Below, one piece after another: positions 42,630-54,400 of a stretch of DNA of 64,000 nt; positions within the stretch are counted from its first letter, which is position 1; each line of letters opens with the position of its first letter. The stretch is from Siphonodentalium dalli (lineage: Eukaryota > Mollusca > Scaphopoda > Gadilida > Siphonodentaliidae): NCBI GenBank assembly GCA_032622095.1, contig CP136064.1, positions 175,166,247 to 175,230,246 of the forward strand. Direction: 5' to 3'. Both the position numbers and the translations under genes were made by a program. Below the pieces are notes generated by a model. That model was not told where the DNA came from. It saw only the letters and a program-made list of their open reading frames with translations, and searched no databases.

Positions 42630-44500
42630 GGCCTAAAAAAAAAATTATCCGTGTTTCTGCTAACCCGACCGACCCATGTTCAAAACCCCCGACCCTAATT
42701 TTTCCGGACTGTAATTTTATTTTTTTCCTGAACTAAGGTAAATTCGGTAATTTCTTTGCTTTTGCCTGTCCAAATGTGCAAAATAATCTTCCATTTTCTT
42801 TTACTTGCAGTCATGAATTTAATTCAATGAGTCATTAATAGACTAATTAACTGTGAAAATCATGCTCACAAAACCCATCAAACCCAGTCAAACCGGGGTT
42901 AATTGGAAACAAACTTCCAAAAAACGCGAATTTACGGACCACCTCAAAAATAGGGAACATTAAACAAACATAAAACGATGTATTTTGGTCAATGTTTGAG
43001 CCTATATATACCTTTATTAACTTTGATATGTGAAGGAGTGTTGGTTAATAGAACTTAAATGAGCTGGGACATATGTGACAAGTGATTGTTTGTAACTTTG
43101 TTCAAATAAAATATTGTTTAAACTAAGTGATTGTTTCATAGAATTTCTCACTACTATAAACTACTGTATTTTAATAGAGTATAGAATATCACATAGCATT
43201 ATTCATGGCTCATAATATTTAACACAGTTGTTTTAAGATCACCATGTACCTCTTGTGTGTGCGAACTCCAGTGGCTAGATGACTTCTTAATCTGATTTTG
43301 GGAGACTTTTTAATATCTATTTCTGCTATTTTGTAATACTCAGGCACCTGGGAGCCAATTTCCTGTCAAAATTGATATACATGTATAACTAATCACCTTA
43401 TTGAGCGGGATTCAGTTCTTTCCCCACATAATGCATAGACAGGCTCCACATATGAGGATACATTTAAGCATTAATGATCTAGACATATTGCTTGCTTTAA
43501 AAAAAAATTCCCTTCCTGTCTACCTGGAATTTTTGTTTCCATATTATAGGAAACAAGTAGTTTTGTTTTCGCCTTAGCTACAATATAGCTACATGTATTC
43601 ATGTCATGATTGAAGTACGGTCAATACAGTTGCATCTTTACAGCATTGTGATCAATACTGAGTTCATCTCATTTGCATGCCACAGAGTGCACAGACAGTA
43701 CAAAATACATCGTTGTCAGTTTTAACATAACGCTGGAATTTTAAAGCCTGAGAAACTCAAGTTTTTAAATAATTTTGATACTATTAGTTTTATGTTAGAC
43801 AATATCAAATTTTAACTGGGTATGGTGACTATGGTTGATTAATCGGGAAACAATCAGCAACTAAAACAAAATATAAATAATAAATACAGCTTTCACAGTG
43901 ACCAATCTAGTTTAAAACCTGGATAACACATTTCTATGTATTCGTTGTTTGGAATTTGTTGGGGCAATTAAATGGTCACTCAGGAAAATGTATAAGTTTG
44001 TGATTACCATTGGTGTGAAGTGTCAATGGGTCACAGCCAGTTGTTGCCAGGAAATATACAAATTGAATACATACATGTATATTATTCCTTCAGCAGTTCT
44101 TGGTAAACCTACAAGTTGTAAATTAAGGCCCATTTGTAACGCGGGGTAAATTCAGGCCCATTTGTAACGCGAGCCTTTTTGTAAATCATCTTACACATAT
44201 ATTTCAATACTGAATACAAATTGTATTATACATGCAATTAATGGGGAGTGTAATCCATCAATTGTGTATATCTAATTATCTAATATCTATCCAATCTTCC
44301 TTCCCTCTATTTTGGAATAAAATTTAAGACTGTTTATGACCACTCGGTTGTCAAAATATCATAAATACAGCTTGGAGCACCTCCGAGCGGGGTGTGAACA
44401 AAAATAAAATTAAAAAATAAATAAAATTAAATCCCTACGTACCTACCCTATCCCTAGACAGGTCCCGTTAGCAGAAACACGGATAATTTTTTTTTAGGCC
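42630..44500. mobile_element. 1.87-kb nested TIR element (GGCCTAAAA ends)
   Basis: GGCCTAAAAAAAAAATTATC, then CGTGTTTCTGCTAAC at the left, is matched by the inverted GTTAGCAGAAACACGGATAA and TTTTTAGGCC at the right: inverted repeats of about 34 bp. ATA at 42627-42629 and 44501-44503 may be a 3-bp target duplication. Relatives: 9762-10225 and a remnant at about 46480-46600 (TTAGGGTCGGCGGGTTA). No ORF of note. Confidence 0.72.
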
Positions 44501-45825
44501 ATATATATCTACGCATATATAGTTCGACCGAGAGTTCAGTCTGCATGGTTGGCTTTTTCACATGCATGTAGGGACTCGGGATTCACACTTCATGTCACAT
44601 ACGTATACGTAATGTTATATACTCCTCTTCAGGGAACAACAAACAGAATGACAAACACCATGCAGCACACGGAAATCTCCCACATGTATCGTGAACATAG
44701 ATCATCGCAATCTGGGCTAGATTAGGTTGTCACAATTTGAACCCCGATATATGCGAAAATCGGGACCGATTATCAAGGTTGATCCGAGTTGAGGGACATC
44801 TCAATGTGCCATTCCGATCGATACATAGCCATTTCGATAAGAAATGAGAATTTGTTCACACTCTGAAGCAAGCGCATTTGAAGCAATCATTAACACTCAT
44901 ATACACTGAGTCCGTGTCTCCATTTAATTCTCTGTTACATGTATCCTGCTTCTAACATACAATTTTGTCACCATCATGCAGCAAGTTTTAAGACGACCGA
45001 CATTGCTCCCTTGATACAACCATTTACATCTATGTCCCATGCACACACCAACATCTCCATTCACGGGCGTTATATGCTGTTATTACCATATCCAACAGTG
45101 GTCCTGTAAAGATATAGAGGGAAATACTAAACACATTTGCACACTTGAAAGTACCCGATCGACCCCAATGCTGGCCAACATACCTTTCAATGTTTAAAGA
45201 TATCTGATGACCTATAATACTAATAGATGGCCGAGTTATCTACTGGGACAGACGGGCGGGAGGACCGATGTGGCATGTCAATAGCAACAATTGTTTTTTG
45301 CCAATAGTTTATTCGTGCAATTCAAAATAGCACTTGCTATTTAACAAAAGAGACTGTTGCCCTAATATCCAATCCAGGAATATGCATGTAACGGTTAGGC
45401 CTCGACCGAAGTGTCATAAAATGCCAACTTGTGTTGTGGGGAAAGTATTACTTGATAAACACTGTGGAAATAGACATTAAGATTGATGAAAGATCAAACT
45501 TACTTCATGCTTAAGTATGTTATTTATTATTCACATGCCACATTTTCATAAATTTGGCTATAAACTTGGTACGAAATTGATGTCACTAACTTTTATAAGA
45601 ATTTTACCCATAATACCGCCATTATACCTTACTTGTATTGTGACGACTACATCCCATTGTCTGGAGGTAGCCAGTACACCCAACCTAGCATGCCTAGTTT
45701 TTGGAAACAGTACCGTAGCTGTACCCCTAACATGTGGCGATAACCTCTATACATGTATATATACAGATAGTCAGATACACACACCATGTCTGTTGATAGT
45801 GCTCCTACCGGTACTCTCGGGCTCC

Positions 45826-46212
45826 AAATAAAAGTGCAGGCCCAAATAATAGTGCAGGGGAAAAATTCCATTGAAAGTTAATAATAGCACAGTGGAAACT
45901 CTGAGCAAAACATCAACTATAGTTAAAAAATTTATAGTACATGTAGATCAAGCATAGGAATCAACATAGTATGTGTCATGTAGTGTTTTATTCAATATTT
46001 AAATGTTCACATGTATGCCATATATGTACATGCATAAAGTTATAAGCTCATCATAGTCATCAATTTGGTATCAGAATCATATAGAAATCTTGAGTTTGTT
46101 CTGATTTCAATTTTCATAGCCTCAAAATTAATAAACTTGCAGACTCAAATAAGCACTGTGCAGGGAGGAAATTTCCCAAGAAAATAATAAATGTGCGTGC
46201 ATGTTTATTTGG
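45826..46212. repeat. Small inverted-repeat element with TGCACTTTTATTT motifs
   Basis: The left end CCAAATAAAAGTGCAGG and right end GTGCATGTTTATTTGG face each other, with further CTGCAC/GTGCAG blocks inside. Similar motifs recur at 57140-57230 and 57970-58025. No coding capacity. Confidence 0.5.
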
Positions 46213-47954
46213 AACCCATGAGTATGTTCCATAAGTCCCAAGCAAGGCATACAGGTAAAGCAGGCATGAAAATTGAAAAATTAATGCCCATCAATCAACA
46301 ACCCATCACACACCTGGGGCTTTTGAGACAAATGTCACTTCATTGTCACTTTTCACAGGCATATGTTAGAAACCATGTGTTTTGCACACTAATGTTCATC
46401 AATATAAATTTATGAGCATTAGTGGTAAAAACAGTGAACAAAATTTTGTTTGTTTTTTTGTTTTTTGTTTTTTGTTTTTTTTAGAAAATTTGGACTTTTT
46501 CTCAAAATATCAATAAAAAGATTAGGGTCGGCGGGTTATTTTTAGGGTCGGTCGATGTACAGAAACATAGCGTCTTCTTGTTTTGGCCTTATATAAATAG
46601 AATACATTACAACAATTTAAACGGACATGGCTCATTAGAACTTTTAACTTTAACTTTGTTGACGTGATTTGGAAGAAGGTGCATTATGTTGATCCATACG
46701 CCATATCAACAGTTACTGCATAAGCCATGAACAATCCTGTTAATGTCAGAACTAGGTTCAACCTACATTGAATTTTCGCACATGTGTGCCCTTTATCTAT
46801 ACATGTACCGTACCATGTGAGGGAGGACTAGATCATAACAAGGAAATTGAAGAAACTCTTCATTGATCAATGCCGAAGAAAGTTCTGGACCCAAACGTCC
46901 TCAATTATATCACTAATATTAATCTTGCTGTGGCATAAAGAGACCGAATATAAAGTTAATGTTAAGCATAATGTGTAGACCTAATTGGTTGCATGATCCC
47001 TCCAGAACTGGGCCGCGATGTAACAAAATAGAACATAATTTGGACCTTCAATTGACATTCAAGTACATTTGAGACATTACATACCGGTACACGTAAGTAT
47101 GTACCTGACAATAGATAATAATTAATAAATACGACACCGTCGATTGCCGACGTCGGGTTGCCGACTGCGCTAACAATAGACCAACATTAAATAAATGTTG
47201 GCATGTTAACATACTAAAAGTCTAAAACGTATAACAATCTGTTTGATACAATGAGAAACTCTATATAATAGACAAATGTGGCTCTATATTATATTAAGCT
47301 GTTTTATTTAGGGGTACCAATCAAGCCCGGAACTTCGGATGATTTCCATGAGTGTGCATTATATTTTGGAAAAATATTAAACTTACCTTTATTATTCCGC
47401 CATGGAAATGTATCCATGCATGCATGGTCCTCTGTGTAATCATTAACACCGATTGTGATTAATTTTCCACATCAGAGAAGAAACAATAATGTTAGGCTCC
47501 GATCAGCAACGAATTTAAAGTCGAAAATAATGTGACCGAATCTTTCAAATTGACACAGCAGACGAGACGTACAACGACGTCATATTAGCGACAATGACGT
47601 TTTCGGTCGGCAATCCGACCAATGTATGAAAACAACAACAATCACTTCAAAAACTACTATAAAAGCATGGAACGTGCAATAAACCTTCAAGGGTGGAATT
47701 TATGTAGCAAAGATTAATATACGACTTCGGGCATCGATATGGTACGTGATGTATAAATATTCCGCGATTTATTTATCACTGGTCAGTTTCCCGTCGGCAG
47801 CCGACCACATGTCGACCTCCAGTTCTGGAGAGATCTAGTGAACGTCGGGTGCCGACCTGTTGTCGACCATCTCTATTTCACAATGACGTCGCCCCCGACG
47901 GACATACCAATGGTTGGGCCGACGTCGGGCCGACGTCGTTGTGCTGTCTGGGAT

Positions 47955-49026
47955 ATATAAGGTATTAATCAAGGTGTTAATTAACTACCGCTTACTCAAC
48001 GGTTTATACTCGGTCTCTTTGTTAATTACATAATAATGAATTGTTTTGACTTTGTTAAGCTCCCTCTCAGTCTTTATCTGGGCTTGGGACCAGAAGACTT
48101 CGTAGAAGTAAGGCGGATTTAATTTTTTTTTTTAAATTAAGTAGCACTGGCTCAGATGGCTGGCTCAATTTATTATGTAAATGTATCTTTGGAATTCGTT
48201 AATGAGTTTAAGATTTGCCATTGATACATGAACCGATTATGAGAAGTACTGCTGATCAAGTTATTTTTCAACGTGACGCACTTTGATCAAACAAGCATGT
48301 CGCACAAGCTCGGATTTTGTCTGCAAGCTATAGTCACTCGTTTGTCGAGAATTTCATGCAATTGAGAGTTTAATTCTGCGCAATTGTGTTTGAAAATGCT
48401 TGCGATTTCAACATTTCTGCGATTGAACAATTGATTTTCGCGTTAGTTTCATATTCCTCGGTTAGAATTACCATGTGTTTGTACGATTGGCTGAAAGCTA
48501 AAATGGAATCATACATCATGGTCAGGTAAATTGAAATACTTTGCAACACAAAAAATAATTATCTAATCGATTATCTGAGAGATGGTTGGTCATTCGTTGG
48601 TCACATATTGTACACGGCATTTTAAGGGGTTCAGTAATAAAGAGCGTTTCTTATCTGAGTCAGTTTAGAAGATATGTAGGAAATTGGTACAGATGGAACA
48701 GATATATAATTATATATCACACTGCTCTTTCAGTAGAGGTTGCTAATTGTCATCAGTTGAAGTTTGGAATTTGGAATTCTCACTCACAAAATTAAGAAGT
48801 CTCGTTATTCTGATGTCATGTTTGTCCAAATTTTGTGTCTGACTTTCAAAGAAGGTCTGACTTTCAAAGAAGATGAAATATCTGATAAGGTAAAATCCCT
48901 GTCACCGTGGAGGGCTCCTCGAATGTCAGGCAGTTGGTCAGTCACTATTTCATTTAAATTGTCTGTCAAATCAGTTAATTATTTTGCCTGCCAATTGTTT
49001 TTAAATATATTATTTTTGTTAAGGCT
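47955..49026. other. Intergenic, no gene seen
   Basis: The first about 140 bp (AAGGTGTTAATTAACTACCG, TCTTTATCTGGGCTTGGGAC) continue the repeat split by the 6.2-kb element. Beyond that nothing is recognised; CTGACTTTCAAAGAAG is duplicated in tandem near 48840. Confidence 0.5.
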
Positions 49027-49031
49027 TTCAG

Positions 49032-49162
49032 TAACAAAACGACTGAATCCTCAGTAAGTATTTATTACTAGAACCCACCAAGTGGTTACAACTGAAAGTA
49101 TACACAACAAACATTACATATATAATAACATTCGTACACACACAATAAACACATAGTTAACA
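49032..49162 (-). repeat. Copia 3' LTR
   Basis: 131 bp, no difference from the 5' LTR. Preceded on the element strand by the polypurine tract at 49163-49182 and followed by the target duplication TTCAG. Confidence 0.94.
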
Positions 49163-50109
49163 ATCTCATCCTTTCTTCTTTCATAAATGTTGACACACAA
49201 AAGAAATATATGTTACCTTACACATAATGTCCAAGTCGTTCCATACCATATAATGTGGTAATCACATAACACATCAGTCTGGGTGAACGTCGACTCTATA
49301 TTTGAAATATAGAGTCTGGAGCTTATGTAGCCAAAACCATTTCTATTCAGCGAAGAGCTTCCCCAAAATGACGTCACGGATTAAAAAAAATACATCGATG
49401 ATTGACAGGTGTCCCCACGTGTTATTTGTTGTGCTTCGCAATAGTAATGGCCTGTGTCGCGACATTAAATTACAGCAGATAATATTTGTCGTGTGTGCGA
49501 CTATTCTTTTTCGGGAGATGAACTCGCTGCATCACCCGGAAAGCTGCATCCGAGAGCAAAAAATAAGGTCGTCATCAAAAATGATGCTTTAGAACTATTT
49601 AAAAGCATAAAATTAAGTCATTTCCTCGGTGTTAACTTTCAGATGATTTTTTTACGACAAATAATTTGATTTGCAAACCATGGTACAATAAAGTAAATGA
49701 AATACACGGACGTGAGTGAGTTCTATTTATATTTATGGGAGGCCAAGTTGGTACCATGCGCAGGCCTATCTATCAGGTCTAGCACATCCTTCAAATTAAT
49801 CCGAATCGTACCGAATATATAATTTCGAAGCCATTGTTTCTGTCTGTTGTATTTGCAAGCATCGCTTTCGATCGGAGAAATTCCGCTCTGTTACTCCGCC
49901 CACTGACACTTGTTTATTAACCCATACGGTTTCATTGGACGGAAAATAATTTACGCAATCAATCAGATTACGGAATCCCGAGGACTTGGAAATGAGATTT
50001 CGATGTTATCCGTCAGACCTTATATTCAATGTTGTAATGAATATTTAGGTATGAGTTTACTCAGACTGATAACACATGAGATTACTAACAAACACATTTT
50101 ATGAACATA
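49163..50109 (-). other. Copia 3' non-coding region, unusually long
   Basis: 947 bp between the pol stop and the 3' LTR. It starts with the purine tract (49163-49182). GACTCTATATTTGAAATATAGAGTC (49290-49314) is a hairpin. No ORF was recognised. It may hold a further nested insertion that I could not delimit. Confidence 0.5.
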
Positions 50110-50564
50110 TTATGACAGAACATTTTTGTCAATTTCACCCTTTTCCAAGCATGACAATAACTTTTGATGAGAAGCACCTTTCTTTGTGAGAACATCAGCA
50201 AGCTGATTAGAAGTACCAGTCCACTGTATATTACTAATTTCCTTCCTTTCTAACATTTGCTTAAGAGAGGAAATTTCCAAACGTAACCTTTTCTCCGTGA
50301 CACGCTTGCAGGAGTGAATTGCCTCATAAAGATCCTTATTGTCTACTACACATTTAACTGGAACAATTTTATTTACATTGTTGTAGAGCAATTCACCAAG
50401 TAACATACTGAGAGAAAGTCCACAATCTACTCCATCAGCTAAAGCCAGAGCCTCCCCTGCTAGTGTACTCCTAACAACCCTCTTTACCTTCCTAGATTGC
50501 CATGTTAAAGGGTTAACCTTGCCACCTTTACCTCCCAGAAATATTACATACCCACCTTGACTAC
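50110..50564 (-). pseudogene. Copia RNase H, downstream fragment and end of pol
   Basis: On the far side of the LINE the minus strand reads SQGGYVIFLGG, PLTWQSRKVKRVVRSTLAGE (Glu region), VDNKDLYEAI (Asp), TSNQLADVLTKKGAS and a stop at 50110. This is the proper C-terminal half of Copia RNase H, continuing from the fragment at 51405-51475 across the 8-bp duplication. The shorter ATG-initiated frame 50406-50110 is only its end. Confidence 0.88.
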
Positions 50565-51264
50565 GCCTAATGCCACGCTCATCGGCGACAGTGTAATTGA
50601 ATTTTCTGATGTTATTAAAAACCTCGGTGTGACCATCGACAAAAACTTCTCAATGTCATCTCACATCAGCAACCTATGCAGGTCCTTATATATGGAGCTC
50701 CGGCGCATTTCGCATGTACGTCCATATATCTCCGAACAATCCACACAAATATTGATGTCCTCATTTGTGTTATCCAAAATCGATTACTGTAATTCTATTT
50801 TAGCAGGACTCCCAGATTATCAACTTCACAAACTTCAAAAAATTGTTAATATTGCTGCAAAAATTGTGTGCCGTGCAGGCAAATTTGATCATGTTACCCC
50901 ACTGTTGTATAAATTACATTGGCTTCCCATATTTGAACGAATTGTGTACAAACATGCTACTTTGTGTTATAGAAAGTCGGATATTGATAATGCTTTGCCA
51001 CCATATATTGATACATTGTTGGTCAAATATGTACCTGCTCGACCACTTCGATCACAGGATGCGAATGCGATGGTTGTACCTAAACGAGATCTGATGTACT
51101 TTGGTCGCCGTTCTTTCGAGGTCTACGGGCCGACCATTTGGAACAACCTTCCCAAAGAGGTGAAACAGTCTGACTGTTTGGAAACATTCAAATCGGCCCC
51201 AAAAACTCACCTATTCATCTCCCATTTCGGACAAATAACATCAGAAAACGTTGAGGAGACTTAA
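50565..51264 (+). CDS. LINE reverse-transcriptase C-terminal region
   Basis: About 230 residues from the insertion point to TAA, with no start codon of its own. KNLGVTIDKNFSMSSHI, KIDYCNSILAGLP, LHKLQKIVNIAAKIV, HVTPLLYKLHWLPI, GRRSFEVYGPTIWNNLP and FKSAPKTHLF are the standard C-terminal blocks of CR1/L2-type LINE proteins. The catalytic RT motif lies upstream in the missing part. Open and unbroken, so the insertion may be young. Confidence 0.88.
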
Positions 51265-51404
51265 TTATTGAAATACATGCATATTATTTATTGCGTATAT
51301 GTTATAGTGTGAATGTGTGTGACTGCGTTTGTGTGAATTGTTCAGCGCCATGAGCCATACGGGATATGGCGCTATACAAATACTCTATATTATTATTATT
51401 ATTA
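50565..51404 (+). mobile_element. 5'-truncated LINE inserted in the Copia element
   Basis: About 840 bp in the opposite orientation to the host element. TTGACTAC is duplicated at 50557-50564 and 51405-51412. The 3' end carries GCGCCATGAGCC...GGCGCTATACAAAT and a TATTATTATT run, a tail style of CR1/L2-type elements. Only the C-terminal part of the RT protein remains. Confidence 0.9.
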
Positions 51405-54400
51405 TTGACTACCGCCGTCAGCAAGATTCCCAAAAGAGGAATCAGTGAATACAAGCACTTCCAGATGTTGTCCGAGATCTTGGAAACTTTAACCATCTCT
51501 GATTGAACTCTCTTGATAATTCTGTTTAACGTCTTCAGATCATCAACTGTGCTCTTCGTCACTCTTGAAGCTAAAGTGACAACGTCAAAAGCAATATCTG
51601 GTCGTGTTTGGGTGACAAGCCAGAGTAACTGACCAATTTTTGACCTCAACATGGTTTGTTCCTCAGATGTCAGTGATGAAGTCTTCTCTCGATTTCTTTC
51701 TAACTTTACTGGTGTCAAGTTGATGGCATAGTCGTTTTGGCTCAGCATAATAGTGTTCTCATCTTGTGACAACTGCAGACCAATATACTTGAAGGAGTCT
51801 GACGATTCTTTACCAACATGCAACTGCTGTCTGATCCTGTTAATCACTGTATTTTCAAATGTTGTTGTTCCTGACCACAGGAAGTCATCTACATGTACAG
51901 CAAGTAAGCCATTGAGCCCGGTTTTATCGTGCCAGTAAAATACTGCTGGGTCCACTGTTGACATCTTTGCACCACATGCTAGAAGCGTTTTCTTGACTTT
52001 TTCATACCACATCAGTGACGCATCTGTAAGCCCATAGACACATTTGTTAAGAAGCCAGATCTTCCCTGATGCATTAGCTTCTTTTGGTGGTCGAAGATAC
52101 ACTTCCCTTTGCAGTTTCTCTCCTTGCAGAAATGCTCTCTTTATATCCAATGTATGAATCCTCCATTTCTTGTTCGAGACAATTGAGAATATGAGTCTAA
52201 GTGATTGCTTTTCACATGTAGGAGAGTTTTTCTGAATATCAGCCAAGCAATCCTCTTCAAAGCCCCTTGCGACGAGCCTGGACTTCATGTTCATGACACC
52301 ATCACTTTCCTTTATTGTGTTGACCCATCGAGTTGAGATACATTTTTGTCCACTGTCTATGATTTCTTGGAATACATTGTGGTCCTTCCAATTCTTCAAC
52401 TCTGTTTTCTTCGTATCATCGAAATTTACATTGACATTAAGAATCTCTTCTTGCAATCCTTCAGTGGGGACATTCATAACCATCAAATCTTCTACAGTAC
52501 TGAGATCAATAGACCGGCAATCTCCTTTCTTCTGATGGGGTTTTTGGTATTCTATGTTGTACCAGTATTTTGTAGCTGTGTTGGCCTTTCCAGCTCGTCC
52601 AATAATAACTGCTTCGTGGGTACCTTCATTTGGAACACTGAAACTAATTACTTGATCCTTCTTTAATCTTATATCAGGTGCTGCTGTTCGACTGCCACTG
52701 GGAGGAACTACCATACCTTGCTGTGCGTTTGCAGCAGCCTCTTCGTCCAAATTCACATCATCGGGTAGCTGATCATCCGCTGAGTTATACTCTTCATCTT
52801 GTGAATCTTGATGAATGGAGTGTTCAGAGTGTGCATCATTTATATGATCTCTTGGCGTGATGTCATTGTCTTCGTCTTCATCGTTACTATCTGCTTCACT
52901 GTCAGCTCTAGTTTCTGTATCTTGTGTAACTGGATCTGAAATTTCAGAAATTAACTCACCTGATAATGCTGAATCCTGGTTACTTTGTACACTTCCATGG
53001 TTACCTGTAGGCATTTGAAGATCCCTTAAAAGCCTACTCTCATGCACACGTACATAAGTCCCACCATAACGTACGAAAACCACAACATTATCCTGCCCAA
53101 TTACACAACCAGGACCCTTCCATTTATTGTCCCTCAAAAAATATACCTTATCTCCAGTTTTAAATTTCTCACCAGATGGGCGAACCTGTTTGCGCAATGC
53201 TCGTCTTACCTTTTCAGAGGACTCTGCTGCTATAAAAGCTTTACGAGCCTCGTGCAAACCAGTAAGATGGGTACCCATAGTTTGACTAATAGTACATCCC
53301 TCTAATGCAGGTGGCTTATTGACAATGGCTGATGGGAGATTTGGATTTCTTCCATATACAATTTGATATGGGCTGTAACCATAAACATTAAGGAGCGAAT
53401 TTTTAGCATTGACAGCCCAACTGATAGCAGTTTCCCATGACAGTTTTGAGTTTTGTCTGATTTTAGATATTGTTTCTGTCAAAGTAGCGTTGTGTCTTTC
53501 CACAACCCCATTTGACCAAGGACTGTATGCAGCTGTGGATTTTACAGACATGTTTAAGTTTTCTGCCATATCCCTGAAAATTTGAGAATTAAATTCTCCA
53601 CCATTGTCCGTAAATACACCAATCTCTGGGGCACCATAAATGCCCACCCAAATCTGCATAAATTTGTCAACAATTGTCTGTGAATCCTTTTTCCTTATGA
53701 TAACAGCGGCACTCAATCGACTGAACAAATCTATAATGTGCAGATACCAAAAGTTCTTGTCGATCTCACGCAAGTCCATAGCAACGACCTGGTTGAAGTC
53801 ATTCGCCATAGAGAATGCTACGATTGGTTTGGCATGAGGACGTTTGAATCTATGGCATATTTCGCACTTTGAACAAACATTGGACACTATTTGCTTCACA
53901 TCTGATTCTACAGTCCCAGCACTCTTCAAGAGAGTGAGAAGTTTTTCTGATGACGCGTGGCCAAACTGTTTGTGCAACTTAGATATGATCGACCTCTTTT
54001 TGTGCTTTGGCATATTAGCATCTACAACAAGAACTTCTTCAATGTCACTCGTGGATTTTCTGTTATCAACAGGCTGTTTACCAGCTTTGTCCTTCTTAAT
54101 GCTAACACAATAGTGCCCACTTGATGTAAAGTGAACATCTACAGGTCGACCAAACATTGAAACTTTGTCCTTACTCAAGTCTAATATGGTTCCCGCTCTC
54201 TTTAGTGAGTCCTTACTTAACAAAAGTGGAATGTCACATTTGACCACTTCGTTGTCAATGAAACAGTTAACAGTACCAATTTTTGCAGGGAACTTAACAC
54301 ACTCTTCTGAGTAAACAGATGCACCATCTCCAAATCTGAATGGAGTATGACTTTTTCGCCGTTCGGTTTGTGACAACGAAACCTCATCCATGGAGTTCAT

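Larger units (their letters stand above)
41708..47953. mobile_element. 6.2-kb non-autonomous TIR transposon rich in GACGTCGG
   Basis: Ends TCCCAGATAGCCACCCGAAG and CGACGTCGTTGTGCTGTCTG with GGGA are inverted repeats. Both subterminal regions are crowded with CCGAC/GTCGG motifs (41720-41895 and 47795-47940; also 47145 and 47600). The uninterrupted target is preserved inverted at about 55990: GCACTATAAGG against GCACTAT/element/ATATATAAGG, fitting a TA-type duplication. No transposase ORF. It contains another element at 42630-44500. Superfamily not assigned. Confidence 0.72.

Noticed and set aside
45517..45831. 104-residue ORF inside the 6.2-kb TIR element as its transposase
   Set aside because: Hydrophobic and Cys/Thr-rich with no DDE or DNA-binding features; treated as chance.
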